Numbered from the stretch's first letter, positions 34,421 to 43,505 are shown. The stretch: 64,000 bases of DNA from JAHQVI01 sp963749875 (GCA_963749875.1 CAVVOX010000004.1:372001-436000); one strand, 5' to 3'. Translations and numbers: made by a program. Notes: generated from the letters alone by a model not told the origin.

Positions 34421-35254
34421 TTAACTCCTGATCAGCGGGCGCAACTGTCTCTGAACGTCTTGCAGGGCTGGCAGAAAGTGTACGGCCATTTTGTCTGCGC
34501 GAACGCGAGCGGGTGAAGACGCGACATTCACTGCGGCGACCGCTGCGCCGGCACTGTTGAAAATCGGCACGCTTATCGAGGTGAGGCCAACCTCAAGCTC
34601 CTGATCGACGACACAATAGCCATCGTGTCGCACCCGTTCGAGAATGGTCATGATATCGGCGGTCCCGGTCCGTGTCGCCGGAGTGAGGCGCCGCCGCTCC
34701 ATCTTGGCGAGCCGTTCCTCGGCGTCCTCCGGCTCGAGTGACGCCAGCAGCACGCGGCCCATTGAGGTGCAATAGGCCGGCAGCCGAGTGCCGATACATA
34801 TGCCCGTCGACATGATGCGCTTGGTTGCCGCCCGCGCGAGATAGACGATTTCGTCCCCTTCGAGAATCGCTGCCGAACAGGATTCGTGAATCTGCTCGCT
34901 CAGATGTTCGAGAAACGGCTGGAAGAGCTGCGGGAGCGAGGCCGACAGCAGATAGGCATAGCCCAGCCGCAATATACGCGGCGCCAGCCTAAACAGCTTG
35001 CCATCGTAATTGGCGTAGCCGAGCTTGTGCAATGTCAGGAGGCAGCGCCGCGCGGCGGCCCTCGAAAGGCCGGTTTTTACGGCCACGTCCGCGCTCGTGA
35101 GCTGTTCGTGCTCATCGTCGAAACATTCGATGACTGCAAGACCTTTCTTCAGTCCGAGAATCAGGTCTCGATCCGTCCGTTCCTCAGCCGGCTCCCTTAT
35201 CATCGTTTCCATCCCGACCGCCAATTCGAGCTTATTCCGATTTTGCAATGACAT
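34421..35254 (-). CDS. IclR-family regulator, PcaR/PobR-like
   Basis: A 277-aa regulator with an N-terminal helix-turn-helix (LTSADVAVKTGLSRAAARRCL) and a C-terminal effector domain (ICIGTRLPAYCTSMGRVLLA, VVDQELEVGLTSISVPI). The subtype opening TDRDLILGLKKGLAVIECFD matches the PcaR/PobR/PcaU group that controls protocatechuate and 4-hydroxybenzoate genes, which lie just downstream in the window. A start at 35212 (METMIREP) is also possible. It is divergent from the GntR gene. Confidence 0.87.
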   Translation of the reverse strand: MSLQNRNKLELAVGMETMIREPAEERTDRDLILGLKKGLAVIECFDDEHEQLTSADVAVKTGLSRAAARRCLLTLHKLGYANYDGKLFRLAPRILRLGYAYLLSASLPQLFQPFLEHLSEQIHESCSAAILEGDEIVYLARAATKRIMSTGICIGTRLPAYCTSMGRVLLASLEPEDAEERLAKMERRRLTPATRTGTADIMTILERVRHDGYCVVDQELEVGLTSISVPIFNSAGAAVAAVNVASSPARVRADKMAVHFLPALQDVQRQLRPLIRS

Positions 35255-35428
35255 TACAAGGCAGCATCAAACAAAAATATGGTAATAATTGTTATGCCTA
35301 AAACCATTACTGATCGCTTGCCGGGCGTCCCGTCGGTGGAGAGAGCGGTGCCGCAAGCTGCAGATGGCATGCCATGCTTCCGCCAATAGCGGAGCGCGCC
35401 CGTTTGACAATCGCCCATTTCCCGGCCT

Positions 35429-35440
35429 CCTGTATACAGG
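35429..35440. promoter_or_regulatory. Palindrome CCTGTATACAGG, candidate GntR operator 1
   Basis: A perfect 12-bp palindrome in the IclR/GntR divergent gap. The core TGTATACA fits the GTnnAC-centred sites of FadR/FCD-type GntR regulators. The same TGTATACAG recurs 94 bp downstream, nearer the GntR gene. Confidence 0.45.
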
Positions 35441-35451
35441 AATCGATTTAA

Positions 35452-35470
35452 TTGTGCGTATGCCGCACAA
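35452..35470. promoter_or_regulatory. Inverted repeat TTGTGCG-n5-CGCACAA, candidate IclR-type operator
   Basis: Two perfect 7-bp arms separated by 5 bp. GTGCG/CGCAC-type arms resemble the PcaU/PobR boxes recognised by IclR-family regulators. It lies between the IclR and GntR genes. Confidence 0.4.
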
Positions 35471-35524
35471 AATAGCACGGATTCGGCGAATAATGACCTT
35501 TCTCAGCCAATCACAGGAAAGTAG

Positions 35525-35533
35525 TGTATACAG
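35525..35533. promoter_or_regulatory. TGTATACAG box, candidate GntR operator 2
   Basis: Second copy of the TGTATACAG sequence, about 90 bp before the GntR start. Two identical boxes suggest autoregulation by looping or cooperative binding. Confidence 0.4.
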
Positions 35534-35615
35534 AAACATGGGGGATTAGATCTGGCTGCCGATCGGCAGGATGGTCTCAACAGAAGTGCACAGCGCGGTT
35601 CATAAAGGCGGGCGA

Positions 35616-36435
35616 ATGAAGCGAATGACCAGCCGCAGATCGAATATGAACCCGCTTGCGGAAGACATGGCGCAGCCGGAGCCCTCGCAAACGGTGAAGG
35701 CGCAGCTCCGCTTGCGTGACCTGATCCTGAAAGGCGATCTCGCGCCCGGCGAGCGGGTGTCGGAGCTCGCGATCGTGGAGCGGCTTGGCGTTTCGCGGAC
35801 GCCGATCCGCAGCGCGCTGATCCGTCTTGAGGAGGAGGGTCTGCTGGAGGCCGTCCCATCCGGCGGTTTTGCGGTCCGGGCGTTCTCGGAGCGCGACATT
35901 CACGATTCGATCGAATTGCGCGGCACTCTGGAGGGACTTGCGGCCCGGCTTGCCGCGGAACGCGGCGCGTCTCCCGCCGGGCTCGCCGGTTTGCGCAACT
36001 GCGTTGCTGAGATCGACGCGCTTATCGATGGCTCCGAAATCGATGCCGATCTCTTTTCCGGCTATGTCAGGCTCAACGCGCAGTTCCACGAGCGTCTCGT
36101 CTCACTTGCGGAAAGTCCGGCCGTGTCCCGACAGATCGAGCGCGCCATCAACCTCCCCTTTGCATCACCGAGCGCGCTGGTGATGGCCCAGGCCAGTCTG
36201 CCGGAGGCGGGGCTCGTCCTGACCATCGCGCAGGACCATCACCGTAGCGTCGTGGAGGCCATCGCACAGCGGCAAGGCGAGCGGGCCGAGAGTTCTGATG
36301 CGGGAGCATGCGCGGCTCGCGCATCGAAATCTGCAATTTGCACTGCGCGACCGGGAGCAGCTGGTTCAAATACCAGGCGGCGGGCTGATCGAGCGAAGCA
36401 GGATTGGAGAAGACGAAAAGAGCCGCTTGGCTTAA
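35616..36435 (+). pseudogene. GntR-family (FCD) regulator, frameshifted near the C-terminus
   Basis: N-terminal winged helix (KAQLRLRDLILKGDLAPGERV, VERLGVSRTPIRSALIRLEEEGLL) followed by an FCD effector domain (RLNAQFHERLVSLAESPAV, TIAQDHHRSVVEAI). An extra T at 36293/36294 breaks the frame; skipping it gives the expected last helix, MREHARLAHRNLQFALRD, and a stop at 36433-36435. The frame as read runs to 36467 with an unrelated tail. The N-terminus is uncertain: ATG 35616 has AAAGG upstream, but 35571 and 35646 are possible. It likely controls the MetE-like/pca genes downstream. Confidence 0.8.
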
Positions 36436-36506
36436 TAGAAAACCATCCGGCTCGTCCGCCCGGCTAAGCGGGACGAGCACTGGAACAAATCGACGGAGTG
36501 AACGCC

Positions 36507-37614
36507 ATGATGAGAACCACACCGCCTTTCCGCGCCGACATGGTCGGCAGTCTTCTGCGGACCCAGCCGTTGAAAGACGCGCGCGCCAAACATGAAGCGG
36601 GCGAGATCTCCGCGGAGCAGCTTCACGCCGTCGAGGATCAGGAGATCCGCGGCATCATTAAGAAGCAGGAGGACATCGGGCTCAAGGCCGTGACCGATGG
36701 CGAGTTTCGCCGCGCCTTCTGGCATTTCGATTTTATGGAGGAGCTGGACGGTGTCGAAGGCTTCTGGGAAGGATGGGGCGGGCGTCCAGTTTCAAGGGGC
36801 GACGCTGAAGCCGCGGGCGCAGCGCGTCGTGGGCAAGCTGGGCTTTCCCGCCTCGCATCCGATGCTCGACCATTTCCGCTTCGTCAAAGACAACACCTCG
36901 CGCCTTGCGAAAATGACGATCCCTTCGCCCAGCATGCTGCACTACCGCGGCGGGCGGGACATGATCGACCGCGCCGTCTATCCCGATATGGACGGATTCT
37001 ACGCCGATCTCGGAAGTGCCTATGCGGGCGCCGTCAGCGGTTTTGCCGACGCCGGCTGCCGATATCTGCAGCTCGACGATGTCAGCTTCGCTTATCTGTG
37101 CGACCCGAACCAGCGCCAGATGCTCAAGGATCGCGGCGACGATCCGGAAAAGCAGCCGGAAATCTATGCCGGCATGATCAATAAGGCGGTGGACGGACGG
37201 CCCAGCGACATGACCATCACCATGCATATGTGCCGCGGCAATTTCCGCTCCACCTTCATCGCCTCGGGCGGTTACGAGCCGGTTGCCGAAATCCTGTTCA
37301 ACGGTGTCAATGTTGATGGCTATTTCATGGAGTGGGACACGGACCGCGCCGGCGGCTTCGAGCCATTGCGGTTCCTGCCGAAGGGCAAGACCGTCGTACT
37401 CGGCCTTGTCACCTCGAAGACCGGCACGCTGGAGAACACGGACGACATTAAGCGCCGCATCGAGGAAGCGACGAAATATTGCGATCTGGATCAGCTTTGC
37501 CTCAGCCCGCAATGCGGCTTCGCCAGCACCGAGGAAGGCAATGTGCTGGCCGAGGATGAGCAATGGGCGAAGCTGCGCATGATCGTGGAGAGCGCCGAGC
37601 AGGTCTGGGGCTAG
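36507..37614 (+). pseudogene. MetE-like cobalamin-independent methyltransferase family protein, frameshifted
   Basis: A protein of about 368 aa related to the C-terminal catalytic half of MetE, with zinc-ligand motifs MHMCRGN (His, Cys) and PQCGFAS (Cys) and the substrate strand YLQLDDVSFAYLCD. It lacks the N-terminal half, so it is the short family II type rather than true methionine synthase; its methyl donor and acceptor are unknown. One extra G in the GGGG run at 36775-36778 shifts the frame; removing it gives a continuous EGWAGVQFQGATLKPR. GGAG lies 8 nt before ATG 36507. It precedes pcaF by 16 bp. Confidence 0.82.
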
Positions 37615-37630
37615 TTGGGGACGGAAAAGG

Positions 37631-38842
37631 ATGGCAGCGATGAGGGACGCCTGGATCTGCGACTATATTCGCACCCCGATCGGCCGTTTCGGCGGTGTGC
37701 TGGCGGCCGTCCGGCCGGACGATCTCGGCGCCGTTCCGCTCAAGGCCCTTCTGGAGCGCAATCCGTCGCTCGATCCGGCCGGCATCGATGATGTGATGTT
37801 CGGCTGCGCCAATCAGGCCGGCGAGGACAACCGGAATGTCGCGCGCATGTCGCTCCTGCTTGCCGGTCTGCCCGACGGCATTCCCGGCGTCACCGTCAAT
37901 CGGCTCTGCGGCTCGGGCATGGACGCGGTCGGCACGGCGGCGCGCGCGATCCGCATCGGCGAGGCCGATCTGATCATCGCCGGGGGCGTGGAGTCCATGA
38001 CCCGCGCGCCCTTCGTGATGGGCAAGGCGGACAGGGCCTTTTCGCGCAATGCCGAGATCTATGACACCACGATCGGCTGGCGCTTCGTCAACCCGAAAAT
38101 GAAGAGCGCCTATGGCACCGACTCCATGCCGGAAACTGGCGAGAACGTCGCCGAGGAGTTCCAGGTCAGCCGCGCCGATCAGGACGCCTTCGCGCTGCGC
38201 TCGCAGCAGAAGGCTGCGGCGGGGAGAGAGCGCCTCGCCGAGGAAATCATCTCCGTCACCATCCCGAAGCGGCGCGGCGACGATGTCGTTGTCTCCGCCG
38301 ATGAGCATCCGCGTCCCGATACGACCATCGAGGCGCTGGCGAAACTGCCGACGCCCTTCCGCGACGGCGGCACCGTGACCGCCGGGAACGCCTCCGGGGT
38401 CAATGACGGCGCGGTGGCCCTGATCGTCGCATCGCAGGACGCCATCGAGCGACACGGCTTGACGCCGATCGCGCGGGTCATGGGCATGGCGACGGCCGGC
38501 GTTGCGCCGCGCATCATGGGCATCGGACCGGCGCCGGCGAGCGAAAAGCTCATGCGCAGGCTCGATCTCGGCATCGACAAGTTCGGCGTGATCGAGCTGA
38601 ACGAAGCCTTCGCCTCACAGGCTCTTGCCGTGCTGCGGATGCTGGGCGTTCCCGACGATGCCGAGCATGTCAATCCGAATGGCGGCGCGATTGCGCTCGG
38701 CCATCCGCTCGGCGCCTCCGGCGCGCGTCTGGTGGGAACTGCAGCCCTTGAGATGCGCCGCCGCGACGCCAAGCACGCCCTCTGCACCATGTGCATCGGC
38801 GTCGGCCAGGGCATCGCGCTCGCTCTGGAAACGGCCGGCTGA
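37631..38842 (+). CDS. pcaF: 3-oxoadipyl-CoA thiolase
   Basis: Cleaves 3-oxoadipyl-CoA to succinyl-CoA and acetyl-CoA, the last step of the beta-ketoadipate pathway. Thiolase residues are present: nucleophile Cys in NRLCGSGMDAV, His in GGAIALGHPLGASGAR and the C-terminal Cys in CTMCIGVGQG. The opening RDAWICDYIRTPIGRFGG and the YDTTIGWRFVNPKM loop are characteristic of PcaF. Length is 403 aa. The true start may be ATG 37640. It faces pobA, with a 17-bp gap between the two stops. Confidence 0.94.
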   Translation: MAAMRDAWICDYIRTPIGRFGGVLAAVRPDDLGAVPLKALLERNPSLDPAGIDDVMFGCANQAGEDNRNVARMSLLLAGLPDGIPGVTVNRLCGSGMDAVGTAARAIRIGEADLIIAGGVESMTRAPFVMGKADRAFSRNAEIYDTTIGWRFVNPKMKSAYGTDSMPETGENVAEEFQVSRADQDAFALRSQQKAAAGRERLAEEIISVTIPKRRGDDVVVSADEHPRPDTTIEALAKLPTPFRDGGTVTAGNASGVNDGAVALIVASQDAIERHGLTPIARVMGMATAGVAPRIMGIGPAPASEKLMRRLDLGIDKFGVIELNEAFASQALAVLRMLGVPDDAEHVNPNGGAIALGHPLGASGARLVGTAALEMRRRDAKHALCTMCIGVGQGIALALETAG

Positions 38843-38859
38843 TCCCCGATTGCCCTGCT

Positions 38860-40035
38860 TTAGTAGCTCAGCGGCAGGCCGATATAGTTCTCCGCAAGGC
38901 TCGAAGACGCCGCGCGCGAGCTCGTCACATAGGCCAGTTCGGCGAGCTGCACATGCCGGTCGAACGCCGTCTCGCCGTCGAAGCGGTGCAGCATGGAGGT
39001 CATCCACAAGGAAAAGCGCTGCACCTTCCAAATCCGGTCGAGGCAGATGGCCGAGTAGGCGTCGAGCAGCTCCCCTTTACCGCTGTGGTAGAATTGCGCC
39101 AGCGCTTCCGTCAGCACACGGATGTCGGCAACCGCCAGATTGAGCCCCTTCGCGCCGGTGGGCGGCACGATATGCGCCGCATCGCCGGCGAGAAACAGAC
39201 GCCCGTAGTGCATCGGCTCGGTGACGAAACTGCGCAGCGGCGCGATCCCTTTCTGCAGAACCGGTCCTTCGGCGACAGTCCAGCCATCCCCCGTTTCAAG
39301 CCGCGTATGCAGTTCCTCCCAGATCCGGTCGTCCGGCCATTCATTCAGGTCTTCATCCGCCCGGCACTGAATATAAAGCCGTGTGATCTCGGGCGACCGC
39401 ATGCTGTAAAGCGCAAAGCCGCGCTCATGATTGGCATAGACCAGCTCTTCGTTCGTCGTCGGCGCCTCGGCAAGAATGCCAAGCCAGCCGAAGGAATAGA
39501 CCCGTTCATAGGTCCTGAGAATCTCGGCCGGGATGGAGGCGCGGCTGACGCCATGAAAGCCGTCACAGCCCGCGATGAAATCGCATCGGATCTCATGCGC
39601 CGCGCCGTCCTTACGGTAGCGGATTTTCGGCTGGTCGCTGTCCAGATCGTGAAGGCTGGTGTCCTCGACATCGAAGACGATCTCCGCGCCCGTGCCCAGC
39701 CTGGCCGCCACGAGATCCTTCACCACCTCATGCTGGCCGTAAATGGTGACGCCCTTCCCGGTCAGCTCGGCGAAGTCGATATGATGGCGCTTGCCGCCAA
39801 AGGAAATCTGAATGCCGCGATGGACGAGCCGCTCCCGGTGCATCCGCTCGGCAATGCCCATTTCCTCCAGCGTTTCGACCGTGCCCTGCTCGAGGACGCC
39901 GGCACGCACGCGCGCCTCGATATAGGCGCGGCTTTTCGTCTCGACGATGACGGAGGATATGCCGCGCATATAGAGCAGATGCGAAAGAAAGAGCCCCGCC
40001 GGCCCCGCTCCGACAATCCCGACCTGGGTCTGCAT
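38860..40035 (-). CDS. pobA: 4-hydroxybenzoate 3-monooxygenase
   Basis: FAD- and NADPH-dependent hydroxylase converting 4-hydroxybenzoate to protocatechuate, the substrate of PcaHG. The FAD motif GIVGAGPAGL is at residues 6-15, the DG motif in GCDGFHGVSR, and the second FAD motif in LFLAGDAAHIVPPTGAKGLN. At 391 aa it matches characterised PobA. The start MQTQVGIVG agrees with homologues. It is transcribed away from pcaH across a 187-bp gap, giving a shared control region. Confidence 0.95.
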   Translation of the reverse strand: MQTQVGIVGAGPAGLFLSHLLYMRGISSVIVETKSRAYIEARVRAGVLEQGTVETLEEMGIAERMHRERLVHRGIQISFGGKRHHIDFAELTGKGVTIYGQHEVVKDLVAARLGTGAEIVFDVEDTSLHDLDSDQPKIRYRKDGAAHEIRCDFIAGCDGFHGVSRASIPAEILRTYERVYSFGWLGILAEAPTTNEELVYANHERGFALYSMRSPEITRLYIQCRADEDLNEWPDDRIWEELHTRLETGDGWTVAEGPVLQKGIAPLRSFVTEPMHYGRLFLAGDAAHIVPPTGAKGLNLAVADIRVLTEALAQFYHSGKGELLDAYSAICLDRIWKVQRFSLWMTSMLHRFDGETAFDRHVQLAELAYVTSSRAASSSLAENYIGLPLSY

Positions 40036-40222
40036 AGGTATTCTCCACATGAATCCTGCAACCGATCATAAGGGACCGTGCGGAGAGAAGGAATTCTTTG
40101 AATAACGCACCCAGGACGCTTGTGCGCATGGCGGCTGCTATCGCGCTTTTCAATTTCCGGCTGAGGCGGCACAATATACGCTCAAAACTAGGGATTTGGA
40201 CGCTCTCAAGGAAAACGTCGCC

Positions 40223-40927
40223 ATGCAACAGCCACAACCCTATCGGCGCGAGGACCCGGCCGGCCAGCCGGCCTATTATTCGCCCGATTACCGCTCGACG
40301 ATCGAACGTTCGCCGCGCCAGCCGCTCATTCTTCAGCCGCATACGCTGTCCGAGATCACCGGTCCGGTCTACGGCCATGAGCGCATCGGCCCGGTCGATG
40401 CCGATCTGACCCGCCAGCATGAAGGCGAACCGCTGGGCGAGCGCATTATCGTCACCGGCCGGGTTCTCGATGAAAACGGCCGGCCGCAGGCGAATACGCT
40501 GGTCGAGATCTGGCAGGCCAATTCGGCGGGACGTTACATTCATGTCAAAGACCAGCATCCGGCCCCGCTCGATCCGAATTTCACCGGCGCCGGCCGCGTC
40601 GTCACCGACGAGAACGGCTCTTACCGCTTCGTCACGGTGAAGCCGGGCGCTTATCCCTGGAAAAATCATCCCAATGCCTGGCGGCCGCCGCACATTCATT
40701 TCTCGCTCTTCGGCCCCAGCTTCGTGACGCGCCTCGTCACGCAGATGTATTTCCCGGGCGACCCGCTGCTCGCGCTCGATCCGATCTATCAATCGGTAAC
40801 CGATCCGAAAGCCGGCTCGCGCATGGTGTCTCAGTTCGATATCGAGACGACGGAGCCGGAATGGGCGCTGGGCTACCGTTTCGATATCGTGCTGCGGGGA
40901 CGCGAAGCCACGCCGATGGAGGACTGA
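40223..40927 (+). CDS. pcaH: Protocatechuate 3,4-dioxygenase beta subunit
   Basis: Iron(III)-binding subunit of the intradiol dioxygenase that opens protocatechuate to 3-carboxymuconate. Fe ligands are visible: Tyr in SAGRYIH, Tyr in PGAYPWKNH and two His in RPPHIHFSLFG. The family sequence LVEIWQANSAGRY is intact. At 234 aa it is full length. ATG 40223 follows AAGGAA; a TTG at 40196 is less likely. It is followed by pcaG after 3 bp. Confidence 0.95.
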   Translation: MQQPQPYRREDPAGQPAYYSPDYRSTIERSPRQPLILQPHTLSEITGPVYGHERIGPVDADLTRQHEGEPLGERIIVTGRVLDENGRPQANTLVEIWQANSAGRYIHVKDQHPAPLDPNFTGAGRVVTDENGSYRFVTVKPGAYPWKNHPNAWRPPHIHFSLFGPSFVTRLVTQMYFPGDPLLALDPIYQSVTDPKAGSRMVSQFDIETTEPEWALGYRFDIVLRGREATPMED

Positions 40928-40930
40928 GGG

Positions 40931-41506
40931 ATGGCGAAAGCGCCATATGACATGACACCGTCTCAGACGGTTGGCCCGTTCTTTCACTTTGCGCTGCCCT
41001 ATTCCGGCGGCGAGACCCTGACCAATGACGCAACGCTGGGCGAGCGGATCACGATCGAAGGGCGTCTGATCGACGGCAATGGCGAGCCGGTGACCGATGC
41101 GCTCATCGAGATCTGGCAGGCGAACAGCCAGGGGCGTCACCACCACCCGGAAGATGGCCAGGAAAAGCAGATCGATCCGAATTTCGACGGCTTCGGCCGC
41201 ACGCCGACCGATGAGCAGGGATGGTTCCGCTTTCACACCGTCAAGCCGGGACAGGTTCCCGGGCCGGGCGGAGCGCCGCAGGCGCCGCACATCAATATTT
41301 CCGTCCTCGGCCGCGGTATCCTGAAGCGCCTGGCGACACGCCTCTATTTCGATGGCGAAGCCGCCAATGACAGCGATCCGATCCTCGCCCTGGTGCCGGA
41401 GGAACGCCGCGCCACGCTAATCGCCAAACGCCAGGGCGACGGCGCAGCCTACCGGCTCGACATCGTGCTTCAGGGTGCGGACGAGACCGTGTTTTTCGAC
41501 ATCTGA
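40931..41506 (+). CDS. pcaG: Protocatechuate 3,4-dioxygenase alpha subunit
   Basis: Partner of PcaH; it shares the intradiol fold (MTPSQTVGPFFHFALPY, ALIEIWQANSQGRHHH) but lacks the iron-binding Tyr/His set, having GAPQAPHINISVLG where PcaH binds metal. Length is 191 aa. The pcaH and pcaG genes are almost contiguous, as expected for an equimolar complex. pcaB starts 5 bp after its stop. Confidence 0.94.
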   Translation: MAKAPYDMTPSQTVGPFFHFALPYSGGETLTNDATLGERITIEGRLIDGNGEPVTDALIEIWQANSQGRHHHPEDGQEKQIDPNFDGFGRTPTDEQGWFRFHTVKPGQVPGPGGAPQAPHINISVLGRGILKRLATRLYFDGEAANDSDPILALVPEERRATLIAKRQGDGAAYRLDIVLQGADETVFFDI

Positions 41507-41511
41507 GCCGG

Positions 41512-42885
41512 ATGATGAGCTGGGCCCGATCGAGCGCCACGCTCGGACCGTTTTTCAGCAGCGAAGCGATGGCCGGGGTCTTCTCCGACCGGTCGCGTGT
41601 GCAGGCCATGCTGGATGTCGAAGCGGCGCTCTCCCGTGCGGAGGCGGCTTGCGGCATCATTCCGGCGGCCGCGGCGGAGCCCATCGCGCTGGCCGCGAGG
41701 GCGGAGAATTTCGATCTCGAGGCGCTGGCGGTCGAAGTGCTCAAGGGCGGCAATCTCGCAATCCCTCTGGTGAAGGCGCTCACCGCGCAGGTCGCCGCGG
41801 GTGATCAGGACGCCGCACGCTGGGTGCACTGGGGCGCGACCAGCCAGGACATCATCGACACCGGCCTCGTTCTGCAGATGCGGGAGGCCGTAGCGCTGAT
41901 CGCGAAGCAGCTCGACACGCTCGGCGACCGTCTCGCCGCGCTCGCGGAGGAACACGCCGAGACCCCGATGATCGCCCGTTCGCTGATGATCCAGGCGATC
42001 CCGACGACGCTCGGCTGCAAGATCGGCGGATGGCTGTCCGCCCTCACGCGAGCGCGGCAATCGCTGCTCGCCTGCAAGGAAAAAGGGCTGGCGCTGCAAT
42101 TCGGCGGGGCGGGCGGCAATCTCGCCTCGCTTGCGCCGGACGGGCTCGTTTTGTCCCAGGCGCTTGCCAGGGAGCTGGGCCTCGCCCTGCCGGACACGCC
42201 CTGGCACAGCGCGCGCGACCGTGTCGCCGATATGGGCTGCGCGCTGGCCGTGCTGCTGGGGAGCCTTGCGAAGATGGCGCGCGATTTGTCGCTGATGGCG
42301 CAGACGGAGGTCGGCGAGTTCGCCGAGCCGTCCGGCGAGGGCCGCGGCGGATCGTCGGCCCTGCCGCATAAGGCGAACCCGGTCGCCTGCGCGCGGATCA
42401 TCGCCGCCGCAAGCCGTGCGCCCGGTCTCGCCGCGACCCTGATCGGGACCATGGACCAGGAGCATGAGCGCGGGCTCGGCGGTTGGCATGCCGAATGGGA
42501 GGTCTTGCCGGAGCTGTTCCGGCTGGCCTCGGCGGGTCTGGAGTCGGCCGCATTCGCCGCGCGGGAAGGCCGGTTCGACACGGAGCGGATGCGGGCCAAT
42601 CTGGAGATGACGTCGGGGCTGGTGATGGCGGAGGCGGCGTCCGTCGCGCTGGGCCGCAAGATCGGCAAGGCCGCCGCGCACAAGCTGATCGAGCGCGCGG
42701 CGCGCAAGGCCGTCGCCGAAAAGCGCCCGCTGCGCGCCTGCCTGGAGACCGATCCGGCTGTGTCCACGCATTTTACGCCGGACGAGCTGGACGCGCTTTT
42801 CACGCCGGAGAGCCATCTTGGCGCGGCGCCCGAATTCGCAAGGCGGGCCGTCGCAAGCTGGCGCACCGGCCGAGATTGCGACTGA
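41512..42885 (+). CDS. pcaB: 3-carboxy-cis,cis-muconate cycloisomerase
   Basis: Fumarase/aspartase superfamily enzyme that lactonises 3-carboxymuconate to 4-carboxymuconolactone. The superfamily signature GGSSALPHKANPVAC lies near residue 285, and TSQDIIDTGLVLQ and the MDQEHERGLGGWHAEW segment are typical of PcaB. At 457 aa it is slightly longer than some homologues. It follows pcaG directly and precedes pcaC by 39 bp, so pcaHGBC form one operon. Confidence 0.94.
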   Translation: MMSWARSSATLGPFFSSEAMAGVFSDRSRVQAMLDVEAALSRAEAACGIIPAAAAEPIALAARAENFDLEALAVEVLKGGNLAIPLVKALTAQVAAGDQDAARWVHWGATSQDIIDTGLVLQMREAVALIAKQLDTLGDRLAALAEEHAETPMIARSLMIQAIPTTLGCKIGGWLSALTRARQSLLACKEKGLALQFGGAGGNLASLAPDGLVLSQALARELGLALPDTPWHSARDRVADMGCALAVLLGSLAKMARDLSLMAQTEVGEFAEPSGEGRGGSSALPHKANPVACARIIAAASRAPGLAATLIGTMDQEHERGLGGWHAEWEVLPELFRLASAGLESAAFAAREGRFDTERMRANLEMTSGLVMAEAASVALGRKIGKAAAHKLIERAARKAVAEKRPLRACLETDPAVSTHFTPDELDALFTPESHLGAAPEFARRAVASWRTGRDCD

Positions 42886-42924
42886 GCCCGAGCGCAGCGT
42901 CCGCCACGAGAGGGAGAAACGTCA

Positions 42925-43314
42925 ATGGATGAGCAAGAGCGTTACGATGCCGGGCTTCGCGTCCGCAAAGAGGTGCTCGGCGAGGCGCATGTCGAGCGGT
43001 CACTGGCGAAGCGCAACGCCTTCAACACGGAGTTCCAGGAGCTCATTACGCGTTACGCGTGGGGAGAGATCTGGACACGGCCCGGCCTCGACCATCGCAC
43101 CCGGCGGCTCATCGTCCTCGCCATCACCGCCGGCATGGGCCGCTGGGAGGAGTTCCGGCTGCATATGCGGGCCGCATTGGAGGGCGGCATTCCCGTCGAT
43201 GACATCAAGGAGGTTCTCCTGCAGACCGCCATCTATGCCGGCGTTCCGGCCGCGAATACCGGCTTCCATGCCGCTCAGGAGATTATGGACGAGCTGAAGA
43301 TTTCAAAATCGTAG
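42925..43314 (+). CDS. pcaC: 4-carboxymuconolactone decarboxylase
   Basis: AhpD-like fold enzyme of 129 aa that decarboxylates 4-carboxymuconolactone to the enol-lactone. Matching segments are DAGLRVRKEVLGEAHVERSL, TRYAWGEIWTRPGLDHRTR and LQTAIYAGVPAANTGFH. GGGAGAAA precedes the ATG. It is a stand-alone PcaC, not the PcaL fusion, so a separate PcaD hydrolase is needed and is not found in this window. Confidence 0.93.
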   Translation: MDEQERYDAGLRVRKEVLGEAHVERSLAKRNAFNTEFQELITRYAWGEIWTRPGLDHRTRRLIVLAITAGMGRWEEFRLHMRAALEGGIPVDDIKEVLLQTAIYAGVPAANTGFHAAQEIMDELKISKS

Positions 43315-43483
43315 CCCGGAGCCGGCGAGGACGTTCGCCGCTGGCAATGATGAGCATCTTGCGGCGCGCCGCGGTTTCCTGTACCTCCATCCTCATGAGA
43401 CCGCTCCCTTGTGTGATCAGCATAGGACGAATTCGCGGCCCGGTCGCCTGAGGGCGCCGGGTGTGCCATTCATCATTTTTGTC

Positions 43484-43505
43484 TATGTCCCGCAACCGGG
43501 ACATA
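43484..43505. promoter_or_regulatory. Perfect hairpin TATGTCCCG-CAAC-CGGGACATA before ileS
   Basis: Nine-bp perfect arms around a 4-nt loop, in the pcaC-ileS gap, about 30 bp before the ileS ATG. No T-run follows on the plus strand, so it is more like an operator or leader hairpin than a simple terminator. Confidence 0.45.

Noticed and set aside
38791..40071. Plus-strand frame of 426 codons over pobA
   Set aside because: Shadow of pobA, which has both FAD motifs on the minus strand.
41470..42816. A 448-codon minus-strand frame
   Set aside because: It mirrors pcaB; the pcaB protein has clear catalytic motifs while this frame has none.
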